Below the pieces are notes generated by a model that searched no databases, was not told the origin of the DNA, and worked only from the letters and a program-made list of their open reading frames with translations. 64,000 nucleotides of DNA from positions 402,001-466,000 of the forward strand of contig JACVTC010000085.1 in assembly GCA_016946835.1 (NCBI GenBank), read 5' to 3'. Source of the DNA: Neocallimastix lanati (nom. inval.). Lineage: Eukaryota; Neocallimastigomycota; Neocallimastigomycetes; Neocallimastigales; Neocallimastigaceae. The number at the start of each line of letters is the position of its first letter. The first letter of the stretch is position 1. The position numbers and the translations under genes were made by a program. Below, piece by piece: positions 22,928-34,506 of the stretch.

Positions 22928-23695
22928 TTAATTTATGCTTCTTTTTGTTAAATGATTTATTATTTCGCTTTTGGAATGAACCACGTTTATTCGGATACAA
23001 CTTTCCAAATAATATTTTTTATCTATATCCATAATCATGTTAGTAGCCTCGAATAGAATTCTAGGTTTTTCTTGCTTGTCGAACTCCTCTCGAACTTTAT
23101 CTATAAGTCCCTTTCCGATTATATAAACGCAAACTTCATCTGGCCAACCCAATCTTCCTGCGATCTTCCTGAATTCAATGGTATATTCAGCCACTCTTCC
23201 AAGTTGTTGTTGTTTGAGAGCCCATAGTTTATCCATCAAAACATATTTTTGCTTTCTGTCGTCTCCTCCATCAAAGTTCTTAATTAAAAGTGTTTTAAAT
23301 TCTTTATAACTAATTGAATTTAAAGTACCGTCCACCAGTAAAGACAAAGCCCATTTTCTAGCGGTTCCACTAAGTTTATTCACTAAGAATGTGCTTTTTG
23401 ATACTTCTTCTTCGAAAGATTTCGGATGGTGCAAAAAGAAATTCTCACATTGAATGATTATTGCAGGAATATTGTCTTTGTTCTCCTCTTATTGTTCTTT
23501 AGTTAGTAGTCCATTAGCAGAGAAGAATGTTGGGATAAGTTCAGTTATTGCCGTAATAAACTTTGATGTTCCTTCAGAATGGAATGGGGAGTTATTTTCT
23601 TCGAACAAAGATGAATTCATTATATTGTCTTCACCATTGTCTGGCTCTACAAAACTCTTATTCTTGGAAGGGCTGATATCACTATTCATTTCCAT
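22928..23695 (-). pseudogene. Gag of element 2 with in-frame stop
   Basis: Start ATG at 23,695 (M-E-M-N-S-D), an acidic N-terminal arm, then an in-frame TAA at 23,489-23,491. The retrotransposon Gag domain follows in the same frame, with LSGTARKWALSL, a FDGGDDRKQ loop and LWALKQQQLGRVAEYTIEF, the classic Gag core pattern. No zinc knuckle is encoded before the stop at 22,928, although this lineage may lack one. Apart from the one nonsense codon the frame is intact over 256 codons, so decay is relatively recent. Confidence 0.8.
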
Positions 23696-23759
23696 ATTAC
23701 CTATTTATATTATGCAAAATATAATTAGTGTAGTATTAAAATAATAATATTTTATAATT

Positions 23760-24622
23760 TATATAAATTTTTCTTTTACGTTTTAGCAAATATTCTTGAT
23801 AGCTTGAAGAAGAGTTATTATTGTTAGAAATTGAAATAAAAATTCTTTTATAGCAATTTCTAATCCACAATTTTATTTTAATAATAATATTATTAATTAA
23901 AATTGGGAAATTTTAAATTTGTTTTATTAAAAAAAATAGAGTTTATTATAGGAAAATTTAATTTATTTATTTTATTTTACCAAAAAAAAAAATAAATAAA
24001 AATTATTATAAAAAAAATTTTTTATTATTATTAATATTTTAATTTATAAATTTTATTGTTATTATTATTTTTCTTATAATAATAACTCTTGATTTTCGAA
24101 AGGAAACTCAAGAGTCCATTTTATATTTTAAAATAAAGAAATAAAGAATTTTCTAATCTTAACAAAATACCTTCCAGGAAAAGATTAGTAGAAAAACCTA
24201 TAGAAAGATTTCAACCAATAATCTATACTTATTGGTTATTGTATTATTAAGTAAAATCATTTTTATAGAAAAACCTTATAACCGATGTTCTAAATTACGA
24301 AAGTTAAACGGTTAAATTAATTCACACTTTAACAATTTAACCGAATTAACTTATGAATAAAATTAAGAAAAGTATAACAATTTAACCGAATTAACTTGTG
24401 AATAAAATTAAGAAAAATACAAAAATAGATACATAACCGAATATAGAAATACATACAAAATAAATATAAAATGTATTTAATAAAATATAATATATAATTT
24501 AATAAAATTTGTTACATTATTAATAATTAATTAATTATAAAATTAAGTAAACTTAATAATTATTTTATAATTATTAAGGATTAAGAAATATAGACTTATA
24601 ACAATAAGTCTAATTTCTTACA
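23760..24622 (-). repeat. 5' LTR of element 2 (D-like)
   Basis: On the minus strand it starts TGTAAGAAATTAG at 24,622. It holds a TATAAAAT-like box near 24,125 and a 29-bp inverted repeat (24,086-24,114) equivalent to that of LTR-D. The 3' end near 23,760 is not defined, because no clear primer binding site was found. Confidence 0.6.
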
Positions 24623-24626
24623 TTTT

Positions 24627-25003
24627 TGATAACTATTTAGTAGTTATCGTTTGTATAATATTTGTATATAATATTTCTTAATATTATTATTATTTGAACT
24701 TATTATTATTATTTATTTATAAAAATAAAAATATTTTATTTTTTAATATTTTTATTAAGAATAAATTTTTAATAATCGTTACATTTTTATTTAGTACATT
24801 TTTTTCTCTTTTATATTTAATAATTAAAATAAAGTAATATTTGCAAAAATAAACTATTTAATATATTTAAGCATAATTCTTATATTTTAATTAAAAGTAT
24901 TGAATTCATATATATAAAAATAATTTAATTAATTATAAAAAAATAATAATTAAAACAATTATTGAATATATAATAATAACTTAAAGAAATATCAAATATA
25001 TTA
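24627..25003 (-). repeat. LTR-F copy 2, truncated 3' LTR of element 3
   Basis: It is identical in type to 28,461-29,069 for its first ~375 bp (plus-strand reading), then breaks straight into RNase H coding at about 25,003. The distal ~230 bp of the LTR and the rest of pol are missing. TTTT precedes it. Confidence 0.75.
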
Positions 25004-26283
25004 TTTTTTATAATTAGAATTAGCAGGAATTTGAAGTAAAACGACTCCAATAGCGTAGGCGGAGGCATTTGTACGAATTATAAAAGGATTTTTACAATTT
25101 GGATAACTGATTATAGGATTAAAGCATAAAGCGTTCTTCAATTTAAGAAAGTTTTCATTGTGTTCTATAGTACATATAAAAGACGATTTTGGACTAGTTA
25201 ACTTATATAAGTTGTCAGAAAGGCTTGCCAAATTAGGTATAAACTTTCTATAATAGCTTACTAGACCTAAAAATGATCGTAATTGATTAACATTAGCTGG
25301 AGGTTTCCATGATTTTATAGCTTGTATTTTATCTGGAACCGGTTTTAAACCTTCGCTAGACAAGATGTGACGGAGAACTTCAACAGATTTGCTACAAAAT
25401 TTACACTTATCAATGTTGACGAATAGATGAGCTTGTCTCAGTAATAAAAATAGGTTTCTAAGATCCATAATATGTTGTTCAAACATGGGGGAATATACCA
25501 AAATATCATCTATGTAAACAAATAGACATTTACCAATTAAGGGCATCAGTATTCTGTTCATCTCCCGCTGGAAAGTAGCAGGAGCATTAGTAAGCCCGAA
25601 GGGCATCACGTTGAACTGAAGTTTCCGAACTTTGTAGTGAAAGAGGTTTTTTCCTTGTCCTTTGGGTTAACAGAGATTTGATAATATCCTGAGAAGAGAT
25701 CAAGAGCGGAGAAAAATCTTGCGCCATGAACTGATTCAAGAAGTTCATCGATAAATGGCAGTGCGTAGGCATCTTTAATTGTCATATCATTTAGGCGTCA
25801 GTAATCGACGCATAATCTCCACTTCCCATTTTTTTTCTTGATTAGAATGACCGGAAACGACCATGGAGAATGGGATGGTTCGATAAAACCATGCTTTAGT
25901 AGCTTGATAATTTCTTCTTTCAAAGCATTTGATTTTTCCAACGAAATTTTATATGGACGTAACTTAATAGGATTCAAGTTTGTAAGTTCGATGGAATGAG
26001 GTTCCACCTTAGCGATTGAGACTTTTTCAATGGAATCTACCAAAACATCATCAAATTCCTTTAACAAATTATTAAGAGTACTAGTTTCTTCGTTGGCGAG
26101 GTCTTCTAAATTAGAGGTTTTTTGTTTATAGTTCCTAATAGAAATAGTAAAGATGCTTTCAACAGAATTTAGAAACGGAACAGGGTTAGCAACACAAATT
26201 GGTTTAGTATCAGTTTTCTTATATAGAGCATCATCGTCAGGATCAATATAAAATCTATGTTCCTTTTGTGAAGTTCTTCCCAA
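25001..26283 (-). pseudogene. RT and truncated RNase H of element 3
   Basis: It begins in the end of protease (MGRTSQKEHRFYIDPDDD), then RT with WRLCVDY followed by an in-frame TGA at 25,796-25,798 where Arg is expected. Motif A reads FSALDLFSGYYQI in the continuing frame. A one-base frameshift near 25,618 is followed by MPFGLTNAPATFQ and the catalytic YIDD (motif C), then FLGLVSYYRKFIPN. RNase H starts at IIRTNASAYAIG, where the first catalytic Asp is replaced by Asn, and stops after ~20 more residues at the LTR junction. RT therefore has two lesions and RNase H is cut off and active-site mutated. Confidence 0.85.
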
Positions 26284-27393
26284 AATAATATCGTAACAGG
26301 AATCCTTGTCGTCAAGAATCCAGAATTTGGAAGTGATATTAGTGTTCCTAAAGGAAAGGCAAAGGTCTACTGTTGAATTAGAACGTACTACCGTATTTGA
26401 AGCAAGTTTAAAGAAAATCTCTTCATTCTTCTTAGATTGGTATTGGGAGGAGATTTTCTTAAAAAAATGATTTATTAATTACATTAACATTAGATCCTGT
26501 ATCAATTAAAACTTTAACTGGAATATCTTTTATTTTACCCATTACAGAAGCAATATTCGATTTTTGAATAAAATTAATGTTATTTTTAAAATTTGAATGA
26601 GGAGAATTATTTAAATCAAGTGATTCCAGTTCTTCATGATAAATTCTATCACGATGATTTGTGATGGACTTTTCTAAAGATTCATTGTCAATTTTACTTT
26701 CATTAAAGTTATATATTTAATTAATTTTTCTAATGTCAACAGGATTTAATTCTAATCCTTTAATACAAAGTCTACGTAAAAGAGGACTGACAGAAAATAA
26801 TTTACCAAAGGTTATCCCTGCATTTGTATTGTCAATGAATCGAAAAGATCATACTCGTTAGTATCTTTGAGCATATTTGTTGCCCTTAGATAATCATAAA
26901 AGTTTGTTTTATCGTTAGTTTTAGAATTTTTATTTTCAGTCGAGATGTTCTTGTCATAATGAACATCGCTTTCCAAACGATTTTTATTTCTTATTTCTTT
27001 ATTAATTTTTTTTGCGGATCTAACATTTTTGTTAGCAATAAAAGAAGTATCTAATATTTCCAGATTATCAGTATTATTGCTTGGTGTAGGAAGATTATTT
27101 CTAAAATTATTATCGATTTTAGAATTATTAGATTCTTGTTTGTTCTTTTTCTAAAAGAGCTTTAGTTTTAATTGGAATTGGATTATCTTTTAATTTAAAT
27201 TTCTTATTTGTTTGATTAGAAGAAGTATTACTATTTACTTCAAGGGTTTTTCGTTTAATAGCATTTAAGTCAAATTTTAAATGCTTTTGATTAGGGATTA
27301 TGTATGATTTTTTATTAGAATTTGGAAAATTAGGTTTGTAATAATTATTATCAATTTTATTACAAGATCGGGAAGATTGAGAACTTCCCTGAA
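26284..27393 (-). pseudogene. Gag-protease linker and protease of element 3, decayed
   Basis: The protease catalytic motif IDTGSNVNVINKSF is readable at about 26,465-26,510, followed by a stop. Upstream of it (26,600-27,390) are short, Asn/Lys-rich frames with several stops, matching the charged linker seen intact in element 1. No complete frame covers this interval. Confidence 0.6.
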
Positions 27394-28227
27394 TTAATTT
27401 AAATTATTTTGTATATGAGTGAATTTATCCAGGAGATTCTTATTATGTTCAGAGAGTTCATTAGTACAGATATGAGCATCATGACCTTTTTGTGAACAAC
27501 GGTGACAAACATGCAAGGACATGTTTGCAAATTTTTTGGTAAGTTTATCCAGGTCAGAATTATATTTTTGATCCGAAGATTCACTAGTATTGATATGCCT
27601 ATTATCTAAGTTTTTTGTAGGTGATTTACTACGATTTTTTTTATTGTAATATTGTTTATTAAAGTTATTCTTCTTTAAATATTTAGAGTTAGAATTACTA
27701 TTTTGATTGGAATTTTCTTCTTCATCTTCATAAACTTGAATTCTTGAATCAATTCTTAATGCAAATTCCATTGCTTGTTTTAGTGAGTCAAACTTTTTTG
27801 CTATCATAACAGAATAAAGACTACGATTTTCTTTTAATCCTTTAATATAAAGAACAATTAATCTAGACTCAGAAGGTTTATCTTTATCCTTAATTTCGTT
27901 AAGAAGGTCATTAAAATGAAGATTAAAAATTCTAACATTTTTTTTCCCAATTTTTGTATGTTCCAACTTTTCAGAACTAAAAGTGGATATTTTATCTGTT
28001 TCAATTATTTCTTCAATTTTATTAATGAATTCTTCGGCTGTCATTGACTTCTCTTCAAAGTATAATTCTTCATACAATTCATGTATAGTATCGACAGTAG
28101 CAGACAACACTATCCTTTTCTTTTCCTTTTCTGAAAGAGTAAAGTCTTCAAAGATGTCTAAAAGATCTCTTTTCCATTTGAAATACTTAGCTTTTTTAGA
28201 ACCTAAAGCAATTATGTCTCTTGTCAT
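27394..28227 (-). CDS. Gag of element 3
   Basis: 277 residues, uninterrupted. Gag core helices (KYFKWKRDLLDIFEDF near residue 14, then NLHFNDLLNEIKD and LIVLYIKGLKE) lead to a basic, Asn/Ser-rich linker (about residues 175-215). An intact CCHC zinc knuckle, C241-x2-C244-x4-H249-x4-C254, comes last. The frame remains open upstream of this ATG to about 28,285, so a longer start is possible. The 230-bp leader up to the LTR contains repeated GTAGAA/GTAGAAT words (28,316-28,446). It is the best preserved Gag in the window and could still be packaged or act on other copies. Confidence 0.8.
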   Translation of the reverse strand: MTRDIIALGSKKAKYFKWKRDLLDIFEDFTLSEKEKKRIVLSATVDTIHELYEELYFEEKSMTAEEFINKIEEIIETDKISTFSSEKLEHTKIGKKNVRIFNLHFNDLLNEIKDKDKPSESRLIVLYIKGLKENRSLYSVMIAKKFDSLKQAMEFALRIDSRIQVYEDEEENSNQNSNSNSKYLKKNNFNKQYYNKKNRSKSPTKNLDNRHINTSESSDQKYNSDLDKLTKKFANMSLHVCHRCSQKGHDAHICTNELSEHNKNLLDKFTHIQNNLN

Positions 28228-28460
28228 TTTCGAGACTTTTTCATAGTCAGTTTTACCACTATCTTCAGAAGTTATATTGAAAAAAAATAGAAATAAAAAG
28301 AAAATAAAGTAACACGGTAGAACACTACAAGTTAGAAAATAACATGGTAGAATACCACAAATTGAAAATCACACAAGTAGAATATTACACAAGTAGAATG
28401 AAAGTTTTCTATGAAACTATAGAGAGAAGTAGGCAAAGGTAGAACAAGTTCTCAACTACT

Positions 28461-29069
28461 TGATAACTATTTAGTTATCGTTTGAATAATAATATTTCTT
28501 AATATTATTATTATTTGAACTTATTATTATTATTTATTTATAAAAATAAAAATATTTTATTTTTTAATATTTTTATTAAGAATAAATTTTTAATAATCGT
28601 TACATTTTTATTTAGTACATTTTTTTCTCTTTTATATTTAATAATTAAAATAAAGTAATATTTGCAAAAATAAACTATTTAATATATTTAAGCATAGTTC
28701 TTATATTTTAATTAAAAGTATTGAATTCATATATATAAAAATAATTTAATTAATTATAAAAAAAAATAATAATTAAAACAATTATTGAATATATAATAAT
28801 AACTTTAAGAAATATCAAATATATTTTTTTTATAATAAATAAAATAAAAGTTATTAATATAATGTTATAATTTAAAATAAAAATAAAACTAATTTAGAAA
28901 ATTAACTATTTAAAATTATAATAATTTACTAAAAATATTTAATATTAATTTTTAATTTAATTTATTTAATTATATTATTCTAATTAATTTAAGTAATTTA
29001 AGTAATTTAATTAATTTATAATAATTTATTATTAATAATATTTATAGTTTAATTTATTATTATTTATCA
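28461..29069 (-). repeat. LTR-F copy 3, 5' LTR of element 3
   Basis: Ends TGATAACTATT and TTATCA. The terminal hairpin here is GATAACT/AGTTATC: a 3-base deletion relative to copy 1 keeps the pairing. It is followed by TTTTT. Confidence 0.75.
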
Positions 29070-29074
29070 TTTTT

Positions 29075-29673
29075 TGTTATGGAATGAATGAATAATGTTA
29101 ATTTTATTATTTTTCATAAAAATAACTTAACCACTAAAATTAAATTATTTATTTCCTTACTTGGAGAACTTTCTTATGTTCTATTACTGCCAAATTATTA
29201 CTAATATTAAATTTATTATTATTAATATAAATTCTTTATCAATATCAATACTTTATTATTAAAATTAATACTATATTATTAATATCAATATTATTATCAA
29301 TATCTAGTTTTATTAATATGATTTATTCTATCAATATTTTATTATTAAAGAAAATTTTATTTTACAAATATTACTAATACAGATTATTTATTATTAATAA
29401 AAATTAATATAATTAAATAGATGAGAGAATTGTATTTTAGAGAAATAAGGGAAAAGATATAATCTTATTCAAGAAAAAACATAGACTTGCACATATGGGT
29501 ACCCATCTCCCATATGGCTTATTCAAGAAATAAAATTATCTTTAGTTTTAATTGAATAATATTTATTAAATAAATAAATAAAATATTTTAAAAAGATATA
29601 TTTTAATTTTTAATTTTTTTTTATTTTAGTGTTTACTTCTATATTTATTATTAATCTGTCCCGAACCTCAACA
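29075..29673 (+). repeat. Solo LTR (family K)
   Basis: It starts TGTTATGGAATG and ends CGAACCTCAACA before TTTT. A GC-containing hairpin CATATGGG/CCCATATG occupies 29,492-29,516 and is itself flanked by direct copies of TTATTCAAGAAA. Confidence 0.6.
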
Positions 29674-29677
29674 TTTT

Positions 29678-30651
29678 TGATAAAGAATGCCCAAATAATG
29701 TTCTTTTGGTTATTCATCTTAAATGATTCATTTAACCCTTAAACAAATTATTTAATTCTTTATTCTTTTGGAACTTTCTATATTCTAATAAATTAATCTA
29801 TATTCCTAATTAGTACAAATTAAATTATACTATTTAAAAGTATATTTAATATTAATTCCTTATCTATGCTACCTTTATTATTCTTATCAATATTTTATTA
29901 TTATTAAAATCCTTATCAATATTATATAGTTTATTTTATCAATTTTTTTTATAATTTATCAAAATCTTATCAATATTTTTTTTTATTAATATTAAACTTA
30001 TCAATATTAATTATTTCTTTGAAAAATTCCAAATTAAAAAAATTGTATTAATGATTACTAATAAAAATTAAACATAAAAGAAAATATTTATATTATTATT
30101 ATATTTATTATAAATATTATATTATAAATTTGATGAAATTATTATAAATTTTATATTAACAATTTAAATAATATTATTTTTCTAAACTTAGTAAAATTAA
30201 ACTTTAAGATTAAATAAATATTACTAAACCACAGAATTAACTTCTGTGAAATAAAAAAAAATGTCATTTAAAATATAAAATTAAGTAGATTAGTAATAAA
30301 TAATTAGTAATAGATTAATATGTAAGTATTATTTATTATAAGTTAAATAATAATTATATTAATAATAAAAAAATAATATAAAATATTTAATAATAATTAA
30401 TTTTTATTATACAAAGAAATGGCTTTACCATTTCTATTATTTTAAGAAAAAGTATAAATAACAGTAAAAAAAATAGTAATTTTTATATTGTAATTTTTAA
30501 CATTGTAATTTTTAAAAAAATTAAATAAAAGATTTATAAAATAAAAATTTATAAAATTATTTTTTATTTTTTATTTATCTTGTTCATTTATTTTTTTTTT
30601 TATTGTTTATATTATTACTTATTTTTAATTCCCTCCCTCCGAACCTTAACA
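29678..30651 (+). repeat. LTR-B-like copy 3
   Basis: It starts TGATAAAGAATG and ends CGAACCTTAACA, with TTTT on both sides. It contains GGAACTTTCTATATTC and a TATAAATAAC box near 30,453 as in family B, but is about 200 bp longer. Confidence 0.6.
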
Positions 30652-30655
30652 TTTT

Positions 30656-31188
30656 TGATACGGGGTGTCACTAAATACCTTGTATTTCCTATTAAATACT
30701 CTTAATAATAATATAATAAAAATTATTATTAAATATTCTTATAAATTTCTTTTATTAATATTAAATATAATAAATATTATTATTATATTCAAAACAATAT
30801 AATAAATATTATTATTATACCTATTTTAAATAATATTAAATAAAAATATATATATAAATAAAAAAAATTATATCTTCGTTTCTATAAAAATAATTTAGTG
30901 TTCTATTATTAAAAAAAAAATAAAATAAAATAAAATAAAATAAAATAAAATAAAATAAAATAAAATAAAATAAAATAAAATAAAATAAAATAAAATAAAA
31001 TAAAATAAAATAAAATAAAATAAAATAAAATAAAATAAAATAAAATAAAATAAAATTCTCTATAAAACTCTATTTTAAATAAATTAAATAAAAAAATATA
31101 TATATATACATATAAAAAAAAATTTTTTTTATATATTCGTTCTATTTAAGCAATTTTATGTTCTTCTGTGTTCTTTCTCAAAAAAAAA
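30656..31188 (+). repeat. LTR-A copy 3 (partial) and leader of element 4
   Basis: It starts TGATACGGGGTGTCAC like other A copies but loses similarity by about 30,790 and never reaches CCCGTATCA. A pure (TAAAA)27 array at 30,921-31,055 and A-rich DNA lead up to the gag ATG. Confidence 0.55.
30921..31055 (+). repeat. (TAAAA)n array, 27 units
   Basis: A perfect pentanucleotide repeat in the leader of element 4. Confidence 0.95.
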
Positions 31189-32229
31189 ATGAAGATTAGC
31201 GAAATAGTAAAATTATTGCCACGACTTGGTAGTTTCGATAGGGACATAGAATCATGGGCTGAAGAGTTCAATAGGGTAATGGAACTCTCAGATATTGATG
31301 ACCCTAGAAAAATGTTTGCTTGGGCAAAAGAATGTGTTCCTGGACGATTAAAAGGAGTAATTGAAGATCTTAAAGAAGAAGATGAAGAGGCTGTAATGAT
31401 CATATATCCAAGTATTACGGATATTAAAGCAGCCATTGAAAAATTTTTAGATATTACTCCTCAAGAAAAATGCTTTAACCTAAAATCACTCAATACAAAA
31501 GGGTGAATCAATTAAAGATTTTAACTGGAGATACGGTAAATTATATGGATCATTTACTCCAGAAAGTCAAGCATTTATTACAATTATTGATTACACGGAT
31601 TCATTATTAAGTCGTCCATATGCTAGAAAGGAAGTAATAACTTCTCAACCAGCTAATTTAGAAGAAGCATTTAAAATAGCTGAGCTTGCAGAAACTGCAT
31701 CTGAAATGCTTAATAAAAGTAAAAATGTTGTTATGTTTACCAATACTTTAATAATAATTATAATAACTCTATTAATAACAGAAATCTAAATCATTTCCGA
31801 AATAGTTATAATAGTGGTAATAATTATAATAATAATAATCCAAATTTTAACAACATGAATAATAACTTTAGCAATAATAAAGTATCCGGAACTAAAAATA
31901 ATTTAAGAAATCAAAATTTTATGTCTAATAATATTAATCTGAATTGTTTTAAATATCATCAACCTGGTCATAGGATGCAAGATTGTCCTTATACTTATCA
32001 AGAACTAGCTGTTATGGAAGCTACTGGAAGACTTAATAGCAATAATCTCAACATTACAAATAACAGCTATACAAACAGAAATCATAACCGAAACAATAAT
32101 AATAACTATGATAGTAATTATAATATTAGTAATTTAAATAGAAACTCTAATACTAATAATGTAAATCATTATAACTCGAATGGAAACTTTAATATAATAT
32201 ATTTATTTCTTTTTCTTTCAAAATTATAA
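31189..32229 (+). pseudogene. Gag of element 4, frameshifted
   Basis: ATG at 31,189, directly after nine A residues (an upstream in-frame GTG at 31,168 is less likely). The first frame (to 31,506) has the Gag N-terminal core with SWAEEFNRVMEL and FAWAKECVPGRLKG. The frame then moves at an AAAAGGG run near 31,500, and the second part (SQAFITIIDYTDSLLSRPY) reads on to about 31,790. A third frame from 31,855 has the nucleocapsid with CFKYHQPGHRMQDC, a CCHC knuckle whose second Cys is Tyr (31,954-31,956), followed by an Asn-rich tail. No protease or pol follows. Element 4 is thus a Gag-only relic. Confidence 0.75.
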
Positions 32230-32907
32230 ATAATTCTTTGTTATTAAATTATTAAATTAATAAAATAATAAATAATAACCAAAATAAAACAAAATAAATT
32301 AAATTAGATAATTTATTTATAAAAATTAATAAAGATGAATAATAATTATTTAACATTATAATTAAATAAATATAAATAAAATTGCTTAATACAATTATAA
32401 AATTTAGCTATAGTTTAGGATAGTTTAGAAATATTAGAATAAATTAATAGTAAAAATAAATTTAAATTATTCTATAAAATGATTATACTAAATAATTAAT
32501 AACTAATAAAAATTTATTATATATAAAATAATTATAAACAAAATTAATAATAAAAATTTAATATAATTATTAATTTAGTTAATAAAAATAATTTATAATT
32601 ATTAGAACAGTTATTAAACCAGAAAATAATAATAAATAATAAATAATAAATAATAATAAATAATAAATAATAAATAATAATAAATAATAATAATAATAAA
32701 TAATAATAAATAATAAATAATAAATAATAATAATAAATAATAATAAATAATAAATAATAAATAATAATAATAATAAATAATAAATAATAAATAATAATAA
32801 TAATAAAAATAAATAATAGTATTAAATAATAAAATATAAAATAATCTTGATAAGTAATTACCACTTTTAGTTAATTTCTAAATTAAGGTAATTGTTACTA
32901 TTTATCA
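32230..32907. repeat. AT-only unit ending TTTATCA, no gene
   Basis: It contains an ATA/ATAA microsatellite (32,628-32,816). It ends TTTATCA before the TTCT separator, like an LTR 3' end. The left border with element 4 is not resolvable. Confidence 0.4.
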
Positions 32908-32911
32908 TTCT

Positions 32912-33416
32912 TGATACGGTACCACCATAAATACCATAATTTAGTGAAAATTAGGTTAGAAATTATTTAATGAAATCTTATTGGTTAATAATAATTTAGT
33001 AATAATATATATAGTGAGTAAATAATAATAGTTTAAAGAATGGTTATTTTATTAATATCAATTTAGTTTTATTAATAATTCAACCCATAAACATGTTTAT
33101 TAGTATAGTTTAGTATAGTATTATATTTAGTTTACATTAATAATATGAAAGGTTTTAGTAATTAATTATATTTTATTGAATGATTTAATAATATTCTAAC
33201 TAGTTAATAATTATTTAATATTGATGAATAATAAATAATGTATTTTTATTGATGAATAAAATAAATAAACTAAATATTAAAGAGTGAATATTATTATTGT
33301 GTATATTATTCTATATAATATTAGAATATATTATTTTGTCAATTATTCCCTACTGTTATTGTCCATATAAAATAAAATAAATATTGACATTGATGTTTAA
33401 TAAATATCATGTATCA
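32912..33416 (+). repeat. Solo LTR (family H, copy 2)
   Basis: It starts TGATACGGTACCACC and ends CATGTATCA, with TTCT on both sides (32,908-32,911 and 33,417-33,420), a clean 4-bp target duplication. It resembles 10,768-11,250. Confidence 0.7.
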
Positions 33417-33420
33417 TTCT

Positions 33421-34502
33421 TGATACGGGGTGTCACTAAATACCTTGTATTTCCTATTAAGTACTCATTTTAATATTATAATAAAAATTATTATTAAATA
33501 TTCTTATTAAAATCTTTTATTAATATTAAATATAATAAAAATTATTATAAAGTATTCTTATTAAAACCTTTTATTAATATTAAATATAATAAAAATTATT
33601 ATTAAATATTCTTATAAATTTCTTTTATTAACATTAAATATAATAAAAATTATTATAAAGTATTCTTATTAAAACCTTTTATTAACATTAAATATAATAA
33701 AAATTATTATTAAATATTCTTATAAATTTCTTTTATTAATATCAAATATAATAAAAATTATTATTAAATATTTTTATTAAAATTATTTATTAATATCAAA
33801 TATAATAAAAATTATTATTAAATATTCATATTAAAAATTAAATATAATTTAAATCATTATTAAATCTTATTTTTTTAAATTTAAGTATAATAAAAACCTA
33901 TTTCAATAAATATTTGATATAAAATACAGATTTATAAGTTACTGTATAATACTCTCTAAACCTTTGAAATAAACTATGAATAAAATAAAAATCAAAACTA
34001 AATTAAATCTTTATTAAAATAAAAATGAACTAAAATACAGAAATTCTTCCATAACAAAAATGATCAATAATACAGAAAACATCAATTCTGTATAATTCTC
34101 TCTATGAAGACAATATCACGAAGAAGCTACCGCCTGGAATGCCCTTCGTGATATAACCTCCAAATTTAATTTTATTAATAAATATTATTTTTTTAACAAT
34201 ATTAATAATATTAAAAATAATTTAAAATAGTAGTAAAAAGTTAAAAATAAAATAGAATAGTTTTTTTTTTAATATAAAGAATATAATAAAGATAAATAAA
34301 ATGTATTAAAATTAAAGTATAAAAAGAAAAATAAATTTCTTTCTTTTAAATACTTGGAACAAATAATTTTAGTTTTAAATTTAAATAAAGAATATTTTAA
34401 AATTTAATTTTTTTTTTGTTTCCAAATTTATTTTCATCTTTGTGCTTTAATATTTATTTTTTTGTTTTGAATATCTTAGTGTTTCATCCCCAGCCCGTTT
34501 CA
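33421..34502 (+). repeat. LTR-A copy 4
   Basis: TGATACGGGG to CCCGTTTCA, with one base changed in the terminal repeat. The GC island at 34,120-34,151 is flanked by a perfect CACGAAG/CTTCGTG inverted repeat. TTCT precedes and TTTC follows. Confidence 0.75.
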
Positions 34503-34506
34503 TTTC

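Larger units (their letters stand above)
19555..24622 (-). mobile_element. Element 2: degenerate Ty3/gypsy retrotransposon
   Basis: Minus-strand order from the right: 5' LTR, Gag, PR, RT, RNase H, INT, truncated 3' LTR. RNase H before integrase defines the Ty3/gypsy order. Every pol domain has at least one stop or frameshift, and the 3' end is deleted into the LTR. The left flank separator is TTTG and the right is TTTT, so the flanks are not a target duplication. Confidence 0.8.
24627..29069 (-). mobile_element. Element 3: truncated Ty3/gypsy retrotransposon
   Basis: LTR-F copies in direct orientation flank minus-strand Gag, protease, RT and a partial RNase H. Integrase is absent. It shares with element 1 the LYIDPDDD linker after protease, so the two are related lineages, whereas element 2 is distinct. 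Confidence 0.8.

Noticed and set aside
23454-23744. 96-aa plus-strand frame
   Set aside because: It is antisense to the Gag N-terminus of element 2.
32544-32864. 106-aa open frame rich in Tyr/Leu/Ile on the minus strand
   Set aside because: It is the translation of an ATA/ATAA microsatellite, with no codon structure. The same applies to 55,018-55,404 and 58,011-58,202.
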